The position numbers were made by a program, and so were the translations under genes. Under the pieces are notes generated by a model, which made no database searches, was not told the origin of the DNA, and saw only the letters and a program-made list of their open reading frames with translations. From contig JAZHRN010000138.1 of NCBI GenBank assembly GCA_036435485.1, positions 92,001-156,000 on the forward strand: a DNA stretch of 64,000 bases. Direction: 5' to 3'. This document shows, piece after piece, positions 38,411 through 51,749 of the stretch. The stretch comes from Saposhnikovia divaricata (taxonomy: Eukaryota > Streptophyta > Magnoliopsida > Apiales > Apiaceae). How positions within the stretch are numbered: position 1 is the stretch's first letter; each line of letters starts with the position of its first letter.

Positions 38411-41400
38411 TAAAAATCGAGTCAGACCATTTTATGGATATTTTTACATATTTTGTTCCTATGGGTTATTGGAATTCAACGAAATTTTATTTGGTGCCAG
38501 TCGGACCTGAATCGGGGCTGAAATGACTGAAACTCGGTTTTCGGATAATCCTCAAAGGGGTTAGTACACGGGATATTGTTAAAAATCGAGTCGGACCATT
38601 TTATGGATATTTTTACATATTTTGTTCCTATGGGTTATTGGAATTCAACGAAATTTTATTTGGTGCCAGTCGGACCTGAATCGGGGCTGAAATGACTGAA
38701 ACTCGGTTTTCGTATAATCCTCAAAGGGGTTAGTACACGGGATATTGTTAAAAATCGAGTCGGACCATTTTATGGATATTTTTACATATTTTGTTCCTAT
38801 GGGTTATTGGAATTCAACGAAATTTTATTTGGTGCCAGTCGGACCTGAATCGGGGCTGAAATGATTGAAACTCGGTTTTCGGATAATCCTCAAAGGGGTT
38901 AGTACACGGGATATTGTTAAAAATCGAGTCGGACCATTTTATGGATATTTTTACATATTTTGTTCCTATGGGTTATTGGAATTCAACGAAATTTTATTTG
39001 GTGCCAGTCGAACCTGAATCGGGGCTGAAATGACTGAAACTCGGTTTTCGGATAATCCTCAAAGGGGTTAGTACACGGGATATTGTTAAAAATCGAGTCG
39101 GACCTTTTTATGGATATTTTTACATATTTTGTTCCTATGGGTTATTGGAATTCAACGCAATTTTATTTAATGAAGTTCGGACCGGAATCGGAGCTGATAT
39201 GATCGAAACTCGGTTTTCGGAAACTTCTAAAAGGGATTAGTACACGGGATATTGTTAAAAATCAAGTCGGACAATTTTGTGGATATTTTTACTTATTTTG
39301 TTCCTATGGGTTATTGGAATTCAATGAAATTTTATTTGGTGCCATTCGAACCTGAATCGGGGCTGAAATGACTGAAACTCGGTTTTCGGATAATCCTCAA
39401 AGGGGTTAGTACACGGGATATTGTTAAAAATCGAGTCGGACCCTTTTATGGATATTTTTACATATTTTGTTCCTATGGGTTATTGGAATTCAACGAAATT
39501 TTATTTGGTGCCATTCGGACCTGAATCGGGGCTGAAATGACTGAAACTCGGTTTTCGGATAATCCTCAAAGGGATTAGTACACGGGATATTGTTAAAAAT
39601 CGAGTCGGACCCTTTTATGGATATTTTTACATATTTTGTTCCTATGGGTTATTGGAATTCAACGAAATTTTATTTGGTGCCATTCGGACCTGAATCGGGG
39701 CTGAAATGACTGAAACTCGGTTTTCGTATAATCCTCAAAGGGGTTAGTACACGGGATATTGTTAAAAATCGAGTCGGACCATTTTATGGATATTTTTACA
39801 TATTTTGTTCCTATGGGTTATTGGAATTCAACGAAATTTTATTTGGTGCAAGTCGGACCTGAATCGGGGCTGAAATGATTGAAACTCGGTTTTCGGATAA
39901 TCCTCAAAGGGGTTAGTACACGGGATATTGTTAAAAATCTAGTCGGACCATTTTATGGATATTTTTACATATTTTGTTCCTATGGGTTATTGGAATTCAA
40001 CGCAATTTTATTTAATGAAGTTCGGACCGGAATCGGAGCTGATATGATCGAAACTCGGTTTTCGGAAACTTCTAAAAGGGATTAGTACACGGGATATTGT
40101 TAAAAATCAAGTCGGACAATTTTGTGGATATTTTTACTTATTTTGTTCCTATGGGTTATTGGAATTCAACGAAATTTTATTTGGTGCCAGTCGGACCTGA
40201 ATCGGGGCTGAAATGATTGAAACTCGGTTTTCGGATAATCCTCAAAGGGGTTAGTACACGGGATATTGTTAAAAATCGAGTCGGACCATTTTATGGATAT
40301 TTTTACATATTTTGTTCCTATGGGTTATTGGAATTCAACGAAATTTTATTTGGTGCCAGTCGGACCTGAATCGGGGCTGAAATGACTGAAACTCGGTTTT
40401 CGGATAATCCTCAAAGGGGTTAGTACACGGGATATTGTTAAAAATCGAGTCGGACCATTTTATGGATATTTTTACATATTTTGTTCCTATGGGTTACTGG
40501 AATTCAACGCAATTTTATTTAATGAAGTTCGGACCGGAATCGGAGCTGATATGATCGAAACTCGGTTTTCGGAAACTTCTAAAAGGGATTAGTACACGGG
40601 ATATTGTTAAAAATCAAGTCGGACAATTTTGTGGATATTTTTACTTATTTTGTTCCTATGGGTTATTGGAATTCAATGAAATTTTATTTGGTGCCATTCG
40701 AACCTGAATCGGGGCTGAAATGACTGAAACTCGGTTTTCGGATAATCCTCAAAGGGGTTAGTACACGGGATATTGTTAAAAATCGAGTCGGACCCTTTTA
40801 TGGATATTTTTACATATTTTGTTCCTATGGGTTATTGGAATTCAACGAAATTTTATTTGGTGCCATTCGGACCTGAATCGGGGCTGAAATGACTGAAACT
40901 CGGCTTTCGGATAATCCTCAAAGGGGTTAGTACACGGGATATTGTTAAAAATCGAGTCGGACCATTTTATGGATATTTTTACATATTTTGTTCATATGGG
41001 TTATTGGAATTCAACGCAATTTTATTTAACGAAGTTCGGACCGGAATCGGAGCTAATATGATCGAAACTCGGTTTTCGGAAACTTCTCAAAGGGATTAGT
41101 ACACGGGATATTGTTAAAAATCGAGTCGGACCATTTTATGGATATTTTTACATATTTTGTTCCTATGGGTTATTGGAATTCAACGAAATTTTATTTGGTG
41201 CAAGTCGGACCTGAATCGGGGCTGAAATGATTGAAACTCGGTTTTCGGATAATCCTCAAAGGGGTTAGTACACGGGATATTGTTAAAAATCGAGTCGGAC
41301 CATTTTATGGATATTTTTACATATTTTGTTCCTATGGGTTATTGGAATTCAACGAAATTTTATTTGGTGCCAGTCGGACCTGAATCGGGGCTGAAATGAT

Positions 41401-44400
41401 TGAAACTCGGTTTTCGGATAATCCTCAAAGGGGTTAGTACACGGGATATTGTTAAAAATCGAGTCGGACCATTTTATGGATATTTTTACATATTTTGTTC
41501 CTATGGGTTATTGGAATTCAACGCAATTTTATTTAATGAAGTTCGGACCGGAATCGGAGCTGATATGATAGAAACTCGGTTTTCGGAAACTTCTAAAAGG
41601 GATTAGTACACGGGATATTGTTAAAAATCAAGTCGGACAATTTTGTGGATATTTTTACTTATTTTGTTCCTATGGGTTATTGGAATTCAATGAAATTTTA
41701 TTTGGTGCCATTCGGACCGGAATCGGAGCTGATATGATCGAAACTCGGTTTTCGGAAACTTCTCAAAGGGATTAGTACACGGGATATTGTTAAAAATCGA
41801 GTCGGACCATTTTATGGATATTTTTACATATTTTGTTCCTATGGGTTATTGGAATTCAACGAAATTTTATTTGGTGCAAGTCGGACCTGAATCGGGGCTG
41901 AAATGACTGAAACTCGGTTTTCGGATAATCCTCAAAGGGGTTAGTACACGGGATATTGTTAAAAATCGAGTCGGACCATTTTATGGATATTTTTACATAT
42001 TTTGTTCCTATGGGTTATTGGAATTCAACGAAATTTTATTTGGTGCCAGTCGGACCTGAATCGGGGCTGAAATGACTGAAACTCGGTTTTCGGATAATCC
42101 TCAAAGGGGTTAGTACACGGGATATTGTTAAAAATCGAGTCGGACCATTTTATGGATATTTTTACATATTTTGTTCCTATGGGTTATTGGAATTCAACGA
42201 AATTTTATTTGGTGCCAGTCGGACCTGAATCGGGGCTGAAATGACTGAAACTCGGTTTTCGTATAATCCTCAAAGGGGTTAGTACACGGGATATTGTTAA
42301 AAATCGAGTCGGACCATTTTATGGATATTTTTACATATTTTGTTCCTATGGGTTATTGGAATTCAACGAAATTTTATTTGGTGCCAGTCGGACCTGAATC
42401 GGGGCTGAAATGATTGAAACTCGGTTTTCGGATAATCCTCAAAGGGGTTAGTACACGGGATATTGTTAAAAATCGAGTCGGACCATTTTATGGATATTTT
42501 TACATATTTTGTTCCTATGGGTTATTGGAATTCAACGAAATTTTATTTGGTGCCAGTCGGACCTGAATCGGGGCTGAAATGACTGAAACTCGGTTTTCGG
42601 ATAATCCTCAAAGGGGTTAGTACACGGGATATTGTTAAAAATCGAGTCGGACCATTTTATGGATATTTTTACATATTTTGTTCCTATGGGTTATTGGAAT
42701 TCAACGCAATTTTATTTAATGAAGTTCGGACCGGAATCGGAGCTGATATGATCGAAACTCGGTTTTCGGAAACTTCTAAAAGGGATTAGTACACGGGATA
42801 TTGTTAAAAATCAAGTCGGACAATTTTGTGGATATTTTTACTTATTTTGTTCCTATGGGTTATTGGAATTCAATGAAATTTTATTCGGTGCCATTCGAAC
42901 CTGAATCGGGGCTGAAATGACTGAAACTCGGTTTTCGGATAATCCTCAAAGGGGTTAGTACACGGGATATTGTTAAAAATCGAGTCGGACCCTTTTATGG
43001 ATATTTTTACATATTTTGTTCCTATGGGTTATTGGAATTCAACGAAATTTTATTTGGTGCCATTCGGACCTGAATCGGGGCTGAAATGACTGAAACTCGG
43101 TTTTCGGATAATCCTCAAAGGGGTTAGTACACGGGATATTGTTAAAAATCGAGTCGGACCCTTTTATGGATGTTTTTACATATTTTGTTCCTATGGGTTA
43201 TTGGAATTCAACGAAATTTTATTTGGTGCCATTCGGACCTGAATCGGGGCTGAAATGACTGAAACTCGGTTTTCGTATAATCCTCAAAGGGGTTAGTACA
43301 CGGGATATTGTTAAAAATCGAGTCGGACCATTTTATGGATATTTTTACATATTTTGTTCCTATGGGTTATTGGAATTCAACGAAATTTTATTTGGTGCCA
43401 GTCGGACCTGAATCGGGGCTGAAATGATTGAAACTCGGTTTTCGGATAATCCTCAAAGGGGTTAGTACACGGGATATTGTTAAAAATCTAGTCGGACCAT
43501 TTTATGGATATTTTTACATATTTTGTTCCTATGGGTTATTGGAATTCAACGCAATTTTATTTAATGAAGTTCGGACCGGAATCGGAGCTGATATGATCGA
43601 AACTCGGTTTTCGGAAACTTCTAAAAGGGATTAGCACACGGGATATTGTTAAAAATCAAGTCGGACAATTTTGTGGATATTTTTACTTATTTTGTTCCTA
43701 TGGGTTATTGGAATTCAATGAAATTTTATTTGGTGCCATTCGGACCGGAATCGGAGCTGATATGATCGAAACTCGGTTTTCGGAAACTTCTCAAAGGGAT
43801 TAGTACACGGGATATTGTTAAAAATCGAGTCGGACCATTTTATGGATATTTTTACATATTTTGTTCCTATGGGTTATTGGAATTCAACGAAATTTTATTT
43901 GGTGCAAGTCGGACCTGAATCGGGGCTGAAATGACTGAAACTCGGTTTTCGGATAATCCTCAAAGGGGTTAGTACACGGGATATTGTTAAAAATCGAGTC
44001 GGACCATTTTATGGATATTTTTACATATTTTGTTCCTATGGGTTATTGGAATTCAACGAAATTTTATTTGGTGCCAGTCGGACCTGAATCGGGGCTGAAA
44101 TGACTGAAACTCGGTTTTCGGATAATCCTCAAAGGGGTTAGTACACGGGATATTGTTTAAAATCGAGTCGGACCATTTTATGGATATTTTTACATATTTT
44201 GTTCCTATGGGTTATTGGAATTCAACGAAATTTTATTTGGTGCCAGTCGGACCTGAATCGGGGCTGAAATGACTGAAACTCGGTTTTCGTATAATCCTCA
44301 AAGGGGTTAGTACACGGGATATTGTTAAAAATCGAGTCGGACCATTTTATGGATATTTTTACATATTTTGTTCCTATGGGTTATTGGAATTCAACGAAAT

Positions 44401-47400
44401 TTTATTTGGTGCCACTCGGACCTGAATCGGGGCTGAAATGATTGAAACTCGGTTTTCGGATAATCCTCAAAGGGGTTAGTACACGGGATATTGTTAAAAA
44501 TCGAGTCGGACCATTTTATGGATATTTTTACATATTTTTTTCCTATGGGTTATTGGAATTCAACGAAATTTTATTTGGTGCCAGTCGGACCTGAATCGGG
44601 GCTGAAATGACTGAAACTCGGTTTTCGGATAATCCTCAAAGGGGTTAGTACACGGGATATTGTTAAAAATCGAGTCGGACCATTTTATGGATATTTTTAC
44701 ATATTTTGTTCCTATGGGTTATTGGAATTCAACGAAATTTTATTTGGTGCCAGTCGGACCTGAATCGGGGCTGAAATGACTGAAACTCGGTTTTCGGATA
44801 ATCCTCAAAGGGGTTAGTACACGGGATATTGTTAAAAATCGAGTCGGACCATTTTATGGATATTTTTACATATTTTGTTCCTATGGGTTATTGGAATTCA
44901 ACGCAATTTTATTTAATGAAGTTCGGACCGGAATCGGAGCTGATATGATCGAAACTCGGTTTTCGGAAACTTCTAAAAGGGATTAGTACACGGGATATTG
45001 TTAAAAATCAAGTCGGACAATTTTGTGGATATTTTTACTTATTTTGTTCCTATGGGTTATTGGAATTCAATGAAATTTTATTTGGTGCCATTCGAACCTG
45101 AATCGGGGCTGAAATGACTGAAACTCGGTTTTCGGATAATCCTCAAAGGGGTTAGTACACGGGATATTGTTAAAAATCGAGTCGGACCCTTTTATGGATA
45201 TTTTTACATATTTTGTTCCTATGGGTTATTGGAATTCAACGAAATTTTATTTGGTGCCATTCGGACCTGAATCGGGGCTGAAATGACTGAAACTCGGTTT
45301 TCGGATAATCCTCAAAGGGGTTAGTACACGGGATATTGTTAAAAATCGAGTCGGACCCTTTTATGGATGTTTTTACATATTTTGTTCCTATGGGTTATTG
45401 GAATTCAACGAAATTTTATTTGGTGCCATTCGGACCTGAATCGGGGCTGAAATGACTGAAACTCGGTTTTCGTATAATCCTCAAAGGGGTTAGTACACGG
45501 GATATTGTTAAAAATCGAGTCGGGCCATTTTATGGATATTTTTACATATTTTGTTCCTATGGGTTATTGGAATTCAACGAAATTTTATTTGGTGCCAGTC
45601 GGACCTGAATCGGGGCTGAAATGATTGAAACTCGGTTTTCGGATAATCCTCAAAGGGGTTAGTACACGGGATATTGTTAAAAATCTAGTCGGACCATTTT
45701 ATGGATATTTTTACATATTTTGTTCCTATGGGTTATTGGAATTCAACGCAATTTTATTTAATGAAGTTCGGACCGGAATCGGAGCTGATATGATCGAAAC
45801 TCGGTTTTCGGAAACTTCTAAAAGGGATTAGCACACGGGATATTGTTAAAAATCAAGTCGGACAATTTTGTGGATATTTTTACTTATTTTGTTCCTATGG
45901 GTTATTGGAATTCAATGAAATTTTATTTGGTTCCATTCGGACCGGAATCGGAGCTGATATGATCGAAACTCGGTTTTCGGAAACTTCTCAAAGGGATTAG
46001 TACACGGGATATTGTTAAAAATCGAGTCGGACCATTTTATGGATATTTTTACATATTTTGTTCCTATGGGTTATTGGAATTCAACGAAATTTTATTTGGT
46101 GCAAGTCGGACCTGAATCGGGGCTGAAATGACTGAAACTCGGTTTTCGGATAATCCTCAAAGGGGTTAGTACACGGGATATTGTTAAAAATCGAGTCGGA
46201 CCATTTTATGGATATTTTTACATATTTTGTTCCTATGGGTTATTGGAATTCAACGAAATTTTATTTGGTGCCAGTCGGACCTGAATCGGGGCTGAAATGA
46301 CTGAAACTCGGTTTTCGGATAATCCTCAAAGGGGTTAGTACACGGGATATTGTTTAAAATCGAGTCGGACCATTTTATGGATATTTTTACATATTTTGTT
46401 CCTTTGGGTTATTGGAATTCAACGAAATTTTATTTGGTGCCAGTCGGACCTGAATCGGGGCTGAAATGACTGAAACTCGGTTTTCGTATAATCCTCAAAG
46501 GGGTTAGTACACGGGATATTGTTAAAAATCGAGTCAGACCATTTTATGGATATTTTTACATATTTTGTTCCTATGGGTTATTGGAATTCAACGAAATTTT
46601 ATTTGGTGCCAGTCGGACCTGAATCGGGGCTGAAATGATTGAAACTCGGTTTTCGGATAATCCTCAAAGGGGTTAGTACACGGGATATTGTTAAAAATCG
46701 AGTCGGACCATTTTATGGATATTTTTACATATTTTTTTCCTATGGGTTATTGGAATTCAACGAAATTTTATTTGGTGCCAGTCGGACCTGAATCGGGGCT
46801 GAAATGACTGAAACTCGGTTTTCGGATAATCCTCAAAGGGGTTAGTACACGGGATATTGTTAAAAATCGAGTCGGACCATTTTATGGATATTTTTACATA
46901 TTTTGTTCCTATGGGTTATTGGAATTCAATGCAATTTTATTTAATGAAGTTCGGACCGGAATCGGAGCTGATATGATCGAAACTCGGTTTTCGGAAACTT
47001 CTAAAAGGGATTAGTACACGGGATATTGTTAAAAATCAAGTCGGACAATTTTGTGGATATTTTTACTTATTTTGTTCCTATGGGTTATTGGAATTCAATG
47101 AAATTTTATTTGGTGCCATTCGAACCTGAATCGGGGCTGAAATGACTGAAACTCGGTTTTCGGATAATCCTCAAAGGGGTTAGTACACGGGATATTGTTA
47201 AAAATCGAGTCGGACCCTTTTATGGATATTTTTACATATTTTGTTCCTATGGGTTATTGGAAATCAACGAAATTTTATTTGGTGCCATTCGGACCTGAAT
47301 CGGGGCTGAAATGACTGAAACTCGGCTTTCGGATAATCCTCAAAGGGGTTAGTACACGGGATATTGTTAAAAATCGAGTCGGACCATTTTATGGATATTT

Positions 47401-49062
47401 TTACATATTTTGTTCCTATGGGTTATTGGAATTCAACGCAATTTTATTTAACGAAGTTCGGACCGGAATCGGAGCTAATATGATCGAAACTCGGTTTTCG
47501 GAAACTTCTCAGAGGGATTAGTACACGGGATATTGTTAAAAATCAAGTCGGAGAATTTTGTGGATATTTTTACATATTTTATTCCTATGGGTTATTGGAA
47601 TTCAATGAAATTTTATTTGGGGCCATTTGGACCTGAATCGGGGCTGAAATGACTGAAACTCGGTTTTCGGATAATCCTCAAAGGGGTTAGTACACGGGAT
47701 ATTGTTAAAAATCGAGTCGGACCATTTTATGGATATTTTTACATATTTTGTTCCTATGGGTTATTGGAATTCAACGAAATTTTATTTGGTGCCAGTCGGA
47801 CTTGAATCGGGGCTGAAATGATTGAAACTCGGTTTTCGGATAATCCTCAAAGGGGTTAGTACACGGGATATTGTTAAAAATCTAGTCGGTCCATTTTATG
47901 GATATTTTTACATATTTTGTTCCTATGGGTTATTGGAATTCAACGCAATTTTATTTAATGAAGTTCGGACCGGAATCGGAGCTGATATGATCGAAACTCG
48001 GTTTTCGGAAACTTCTAAAAGGGATTAGCACACGGGATATTGTTAAAAATCAAGTCGGACAATTTTGTGGATATTTTTACTTATTTTGTTCCTATGGGTT
48101 ATTGGAATTCAATGAAATTTTATTTGGTGCCATTCGGACCGGAATCGGAGCTGATATGATCGAAACTCGGTTTTCGGAAACTTCTCAAAGGGATTAGTAC
48201 ACGGGATATTGTTAAAAATCGAGTCGGACCATTTTATGGATATTTTTACATATTTTGTTCCTATGGGTTATTGGAATTCAACGAAATTTTATTTGGTGCA
48301 AGTCGGACCTGAATCGGGGCTGAAATGACTGAAACTCGGTTTTCGGATAATCCTCAAAGGGGTTAGTACACGGGATATTGTTAAAAATCGAGTCGGACCA
48401 TTTTATGGATATTTTTACATATTTTGTTCCTATGGGTTATTGGAATTCAACGAAATTTTATTTGGTGCCAGTCGGACCTGAATCGGGGCTGAAATGACTG
48501 AAACTCGGTTTTCGGATAATCCTCAAAGGGGTTAGTACACGGGATATTGTTTAAAATCGAGTCGGACCATTTTATGGATATTTTTACATATTTTGTTCCT
48601 ATGGGTTATTGGAATTCAACGAAATTTTATTTGGTGCCAGTCGGACCTGAATCGGGGCTGAAATGACTGAAACTCGGTTTTCGTATAATCCTCAAAGGGG
48701 TTAGTACACGGGATATTGTTAAAAATCGAGTCGGACCATTTTATGGATATTTTTACATATTTTGTTCCTATGGGTTATTGGAATTCAACGAAATTTTATT
48801 TGGTGCCAGTCGGACCTGAATCGGGGCTGAAATGATTGAAACTTGGTTTTCGGATAATCCTCAAAGGGGTTAGTACACGGGATATTGTTAAAAATCGAGT
48901 CGGACCATTTTATGGATATTTTTACATATTTTTTTCCTATGGGTTATTGGAATTCAACGAAATTTTATTTGGTGCCAGTCGGACCTGAATCGGGGCTGAA
49001 ATGACTGAAACTCGGTTTTCGGATAATCCTCAAAGGGGTTAGTACACGGGATATTGTTAAAA

Positions 49063-49075
49063 ATCGAGTGGACCA
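49063..49075 (+). other. 1-bp deletion inside one monomer
   Basis: The sequence reads CGAGTGGACC where CGAGTCGGACC is expected, one base short. It explains the 1351-base spacing between CGTATAATCC at 48682 and 50033 (8 x 169 minus 1). I saw it only once in the window; a sequencing or polishing error is possible. Confidence 0.85.
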
Positions 49076-51749
49076 TTTTATGGATATTTTTACATATTTT
49101 GTTCCTATGGGTTATTGGAATTCAACGCAATTTTATTTAATGAAGTTCGGACCGGAATCGGAGCTGATATGATCGAAACTCGGTTTTCGGAAACTTCTAA
49201 AAGGGATTAGTACACGGGATATTGTTAAAAATCAAGTCGGACAATTTTGTGGATATTTTTACTTATTTTGTTCCTATGGGTTATTGGAATTCAATGAAAT
49301 TTTATTTGGTGCCATTCGAACCTGAATCGGGGCTGAAATGACTGAAACTCGGTTTTCGGATAATCCTCAAAGGGGTTAGTACACGGGATATTGTTAAAAA
49401 TCGAGTCGGACCCTTTTATGGATATTTTTACATATTTTGTTCCTATGGGTTATTGGAATTCAACGAAATTTTATTTGGTGCCATTCGGACCTGAATCGGG
49501 GCTGAAATGACTGAAACTCGGCTTTCGGATAATCCTCAAAGGGGTTAGTACACGGGATATTGTTAAAAATCGAGTCGGACCATTTTATGGATATTTTTAC
49601 ATATTTTGTTCCTATGGGTTATTGGAATTCAACGCAATTTTATTTAACGAAGTTCGGACCGGAATCGGAGCTAATATGATCGAAACTCGGTTTTCGGAAA
49701 CTTCTCAGAGGGATTAGTACACGGGATATTGTTAAAAATCAAGTCGGAGAATTTTGTGGATATTTTTACATATTTTATTCCTATGGGTTATTGGAATTCA
49801 ATGAAATTTTATTTGGGGCCATTTGGACCTGAATCGGGGCTGAAATGACTGAAACTCGGTTTTCGGATAATCCTCAAAGGGGTTAGTACACGGGATATTG
49901 TTAAAAATCGAGTCGGACCATTTTATGGATATTTTTACATATTTTGTTCCTATGGGTTATTGGAATTCAACGAAATTTTATTTGGTGCCAGTCGGACCTG
50001 AATCGGGGCTGAAATGACTGAAACTCGGTTTTCGTATAATCCTCAAAGGGGTTAGTACACGGGATATTGTTAAAAATCGAGTCGGACCATTTTATGGATA
50101 TTTTTACATATTTTGTTCCTATGGGTTATTGGAATTCAACGAAATTTTATTTGGTGCCAGTCGGACCTGAATCGGGGCTGAAATGATTGAAACTCGGTTT
50201 TCGGATAATCCTCAAAGGGGTTAGTACACGGGATATTGTTAAAAATCTAGTCGGACCATTTTATGGATATTTTTACATATTTTGTTCCTATGGGTTATTG
50301 GAATTCAACGCAATTTTATTTAATGAAGTTCGGACCAGAATCGGAGCTGATATGATCGAAACTCGGTTTTCGGAAACTTCTAAAAGGGATTAGTACACGG
50401 GATATTGTTAAAAATCAAGTCGGACAATTTTGTGGATATTTTTACTTATTTTGTTCCTATGGGTTATTGGAATTCAATGAAATTTTATTTGGTGCCATTC
50501 GGACCGGAATCGGAGCTGATATGATCGAAACTCGGTTTTCGGAAACTTCTCAAAGGGATTAGTACACGGGATATTGTTAAAAATCGAGTCGGACCATTTT
50601 ATGGATATTTTTACATATTTTGTTCCTATGGGTTATTGGAATTCAACGAAATTTTATTTGGTACAAGTCGGACCTGAATCGGGGCTGAAATGACTGAAAC
50701 TCGGTTTTCGGATAATCCTCAAAGGGGTTAGTACACGGGATATTGTTAAAAATCGAGTCGGACCATTTTATGGATATTTTTACATATTTTGTTCCTATGG
50801 GTTATTGGAATTCAACGAAATTTTATTTGGTGCCAGTCGGACCTGAATCGGGGCTGAAATGACTGAAACTCGGTTTTCGGATAATCCTCAAAGGGGTTAG
50901 TACACGGGATATTGTTAAAAATCGAGTCGGACCATTTTATGGATATTTTTACATATTTTGTTCCTATGGGTTATTGGAATTCAACGAAATTTTATTTGGT
51001 GCCAGTCGGACCTGAATCGGGGCTGAAATGACTGAAACTCGGTTTTCGTATAATCCTCAAAGGGGTTAGTACACGGGATATTGTTAAAAATCGAGTCGGA
51101 CCATTTTATGGATATTTTTACATATTTTGTTCCTATGGGTTATTGGAATTCAACGAAATTTTATTTGGTGCCAGTCGGACCTGAATCGGGGCTGAAATGA
51201 TTGAAACTCGGTTTTCGGATAATCCTCAAAGGGGTTAGTACACGGGATATTGTTAAAAATCGAGTCGGACCATTTTATGGATATTTTTACATATTTTGTT
51301 CCTATGGGTTATTGGAATTCAACGAAATTTTATTTGGTGCCAGTCGGACCTGAATCGGGGCTGAAATGACTGAAACTCGGTTTTCGGATAATCCTCAAAG
51401 GGGTTAGTACACGGGATATTGTTAAAAATCGAGTCGGACCATTTTATGGATATTTTTACATATTTTGTTCCTATGGGTTATTGGAATTCAACACAATTTT
51501 ATTTAATGAAGTTCGGACCGGAATCGGAGCTGATATGATCGAAACTCGGTTTTCGGAAACTTCTAAAAGGGATTAGTACACGGGATATTGTTAAAAATCA
51601 AGTCGGACAATTTTGTGGATATTTTTACTTATTTTGTTCCTATGGGTTATTGGAATTCAATGAAATTTTATTTGGTGCCATTCGAACCTGAATCGGGGCT
51701 GAAATGACTGAAACTCGGTTTTCGGATAATCCTCAAAGGGGTTAGTACA

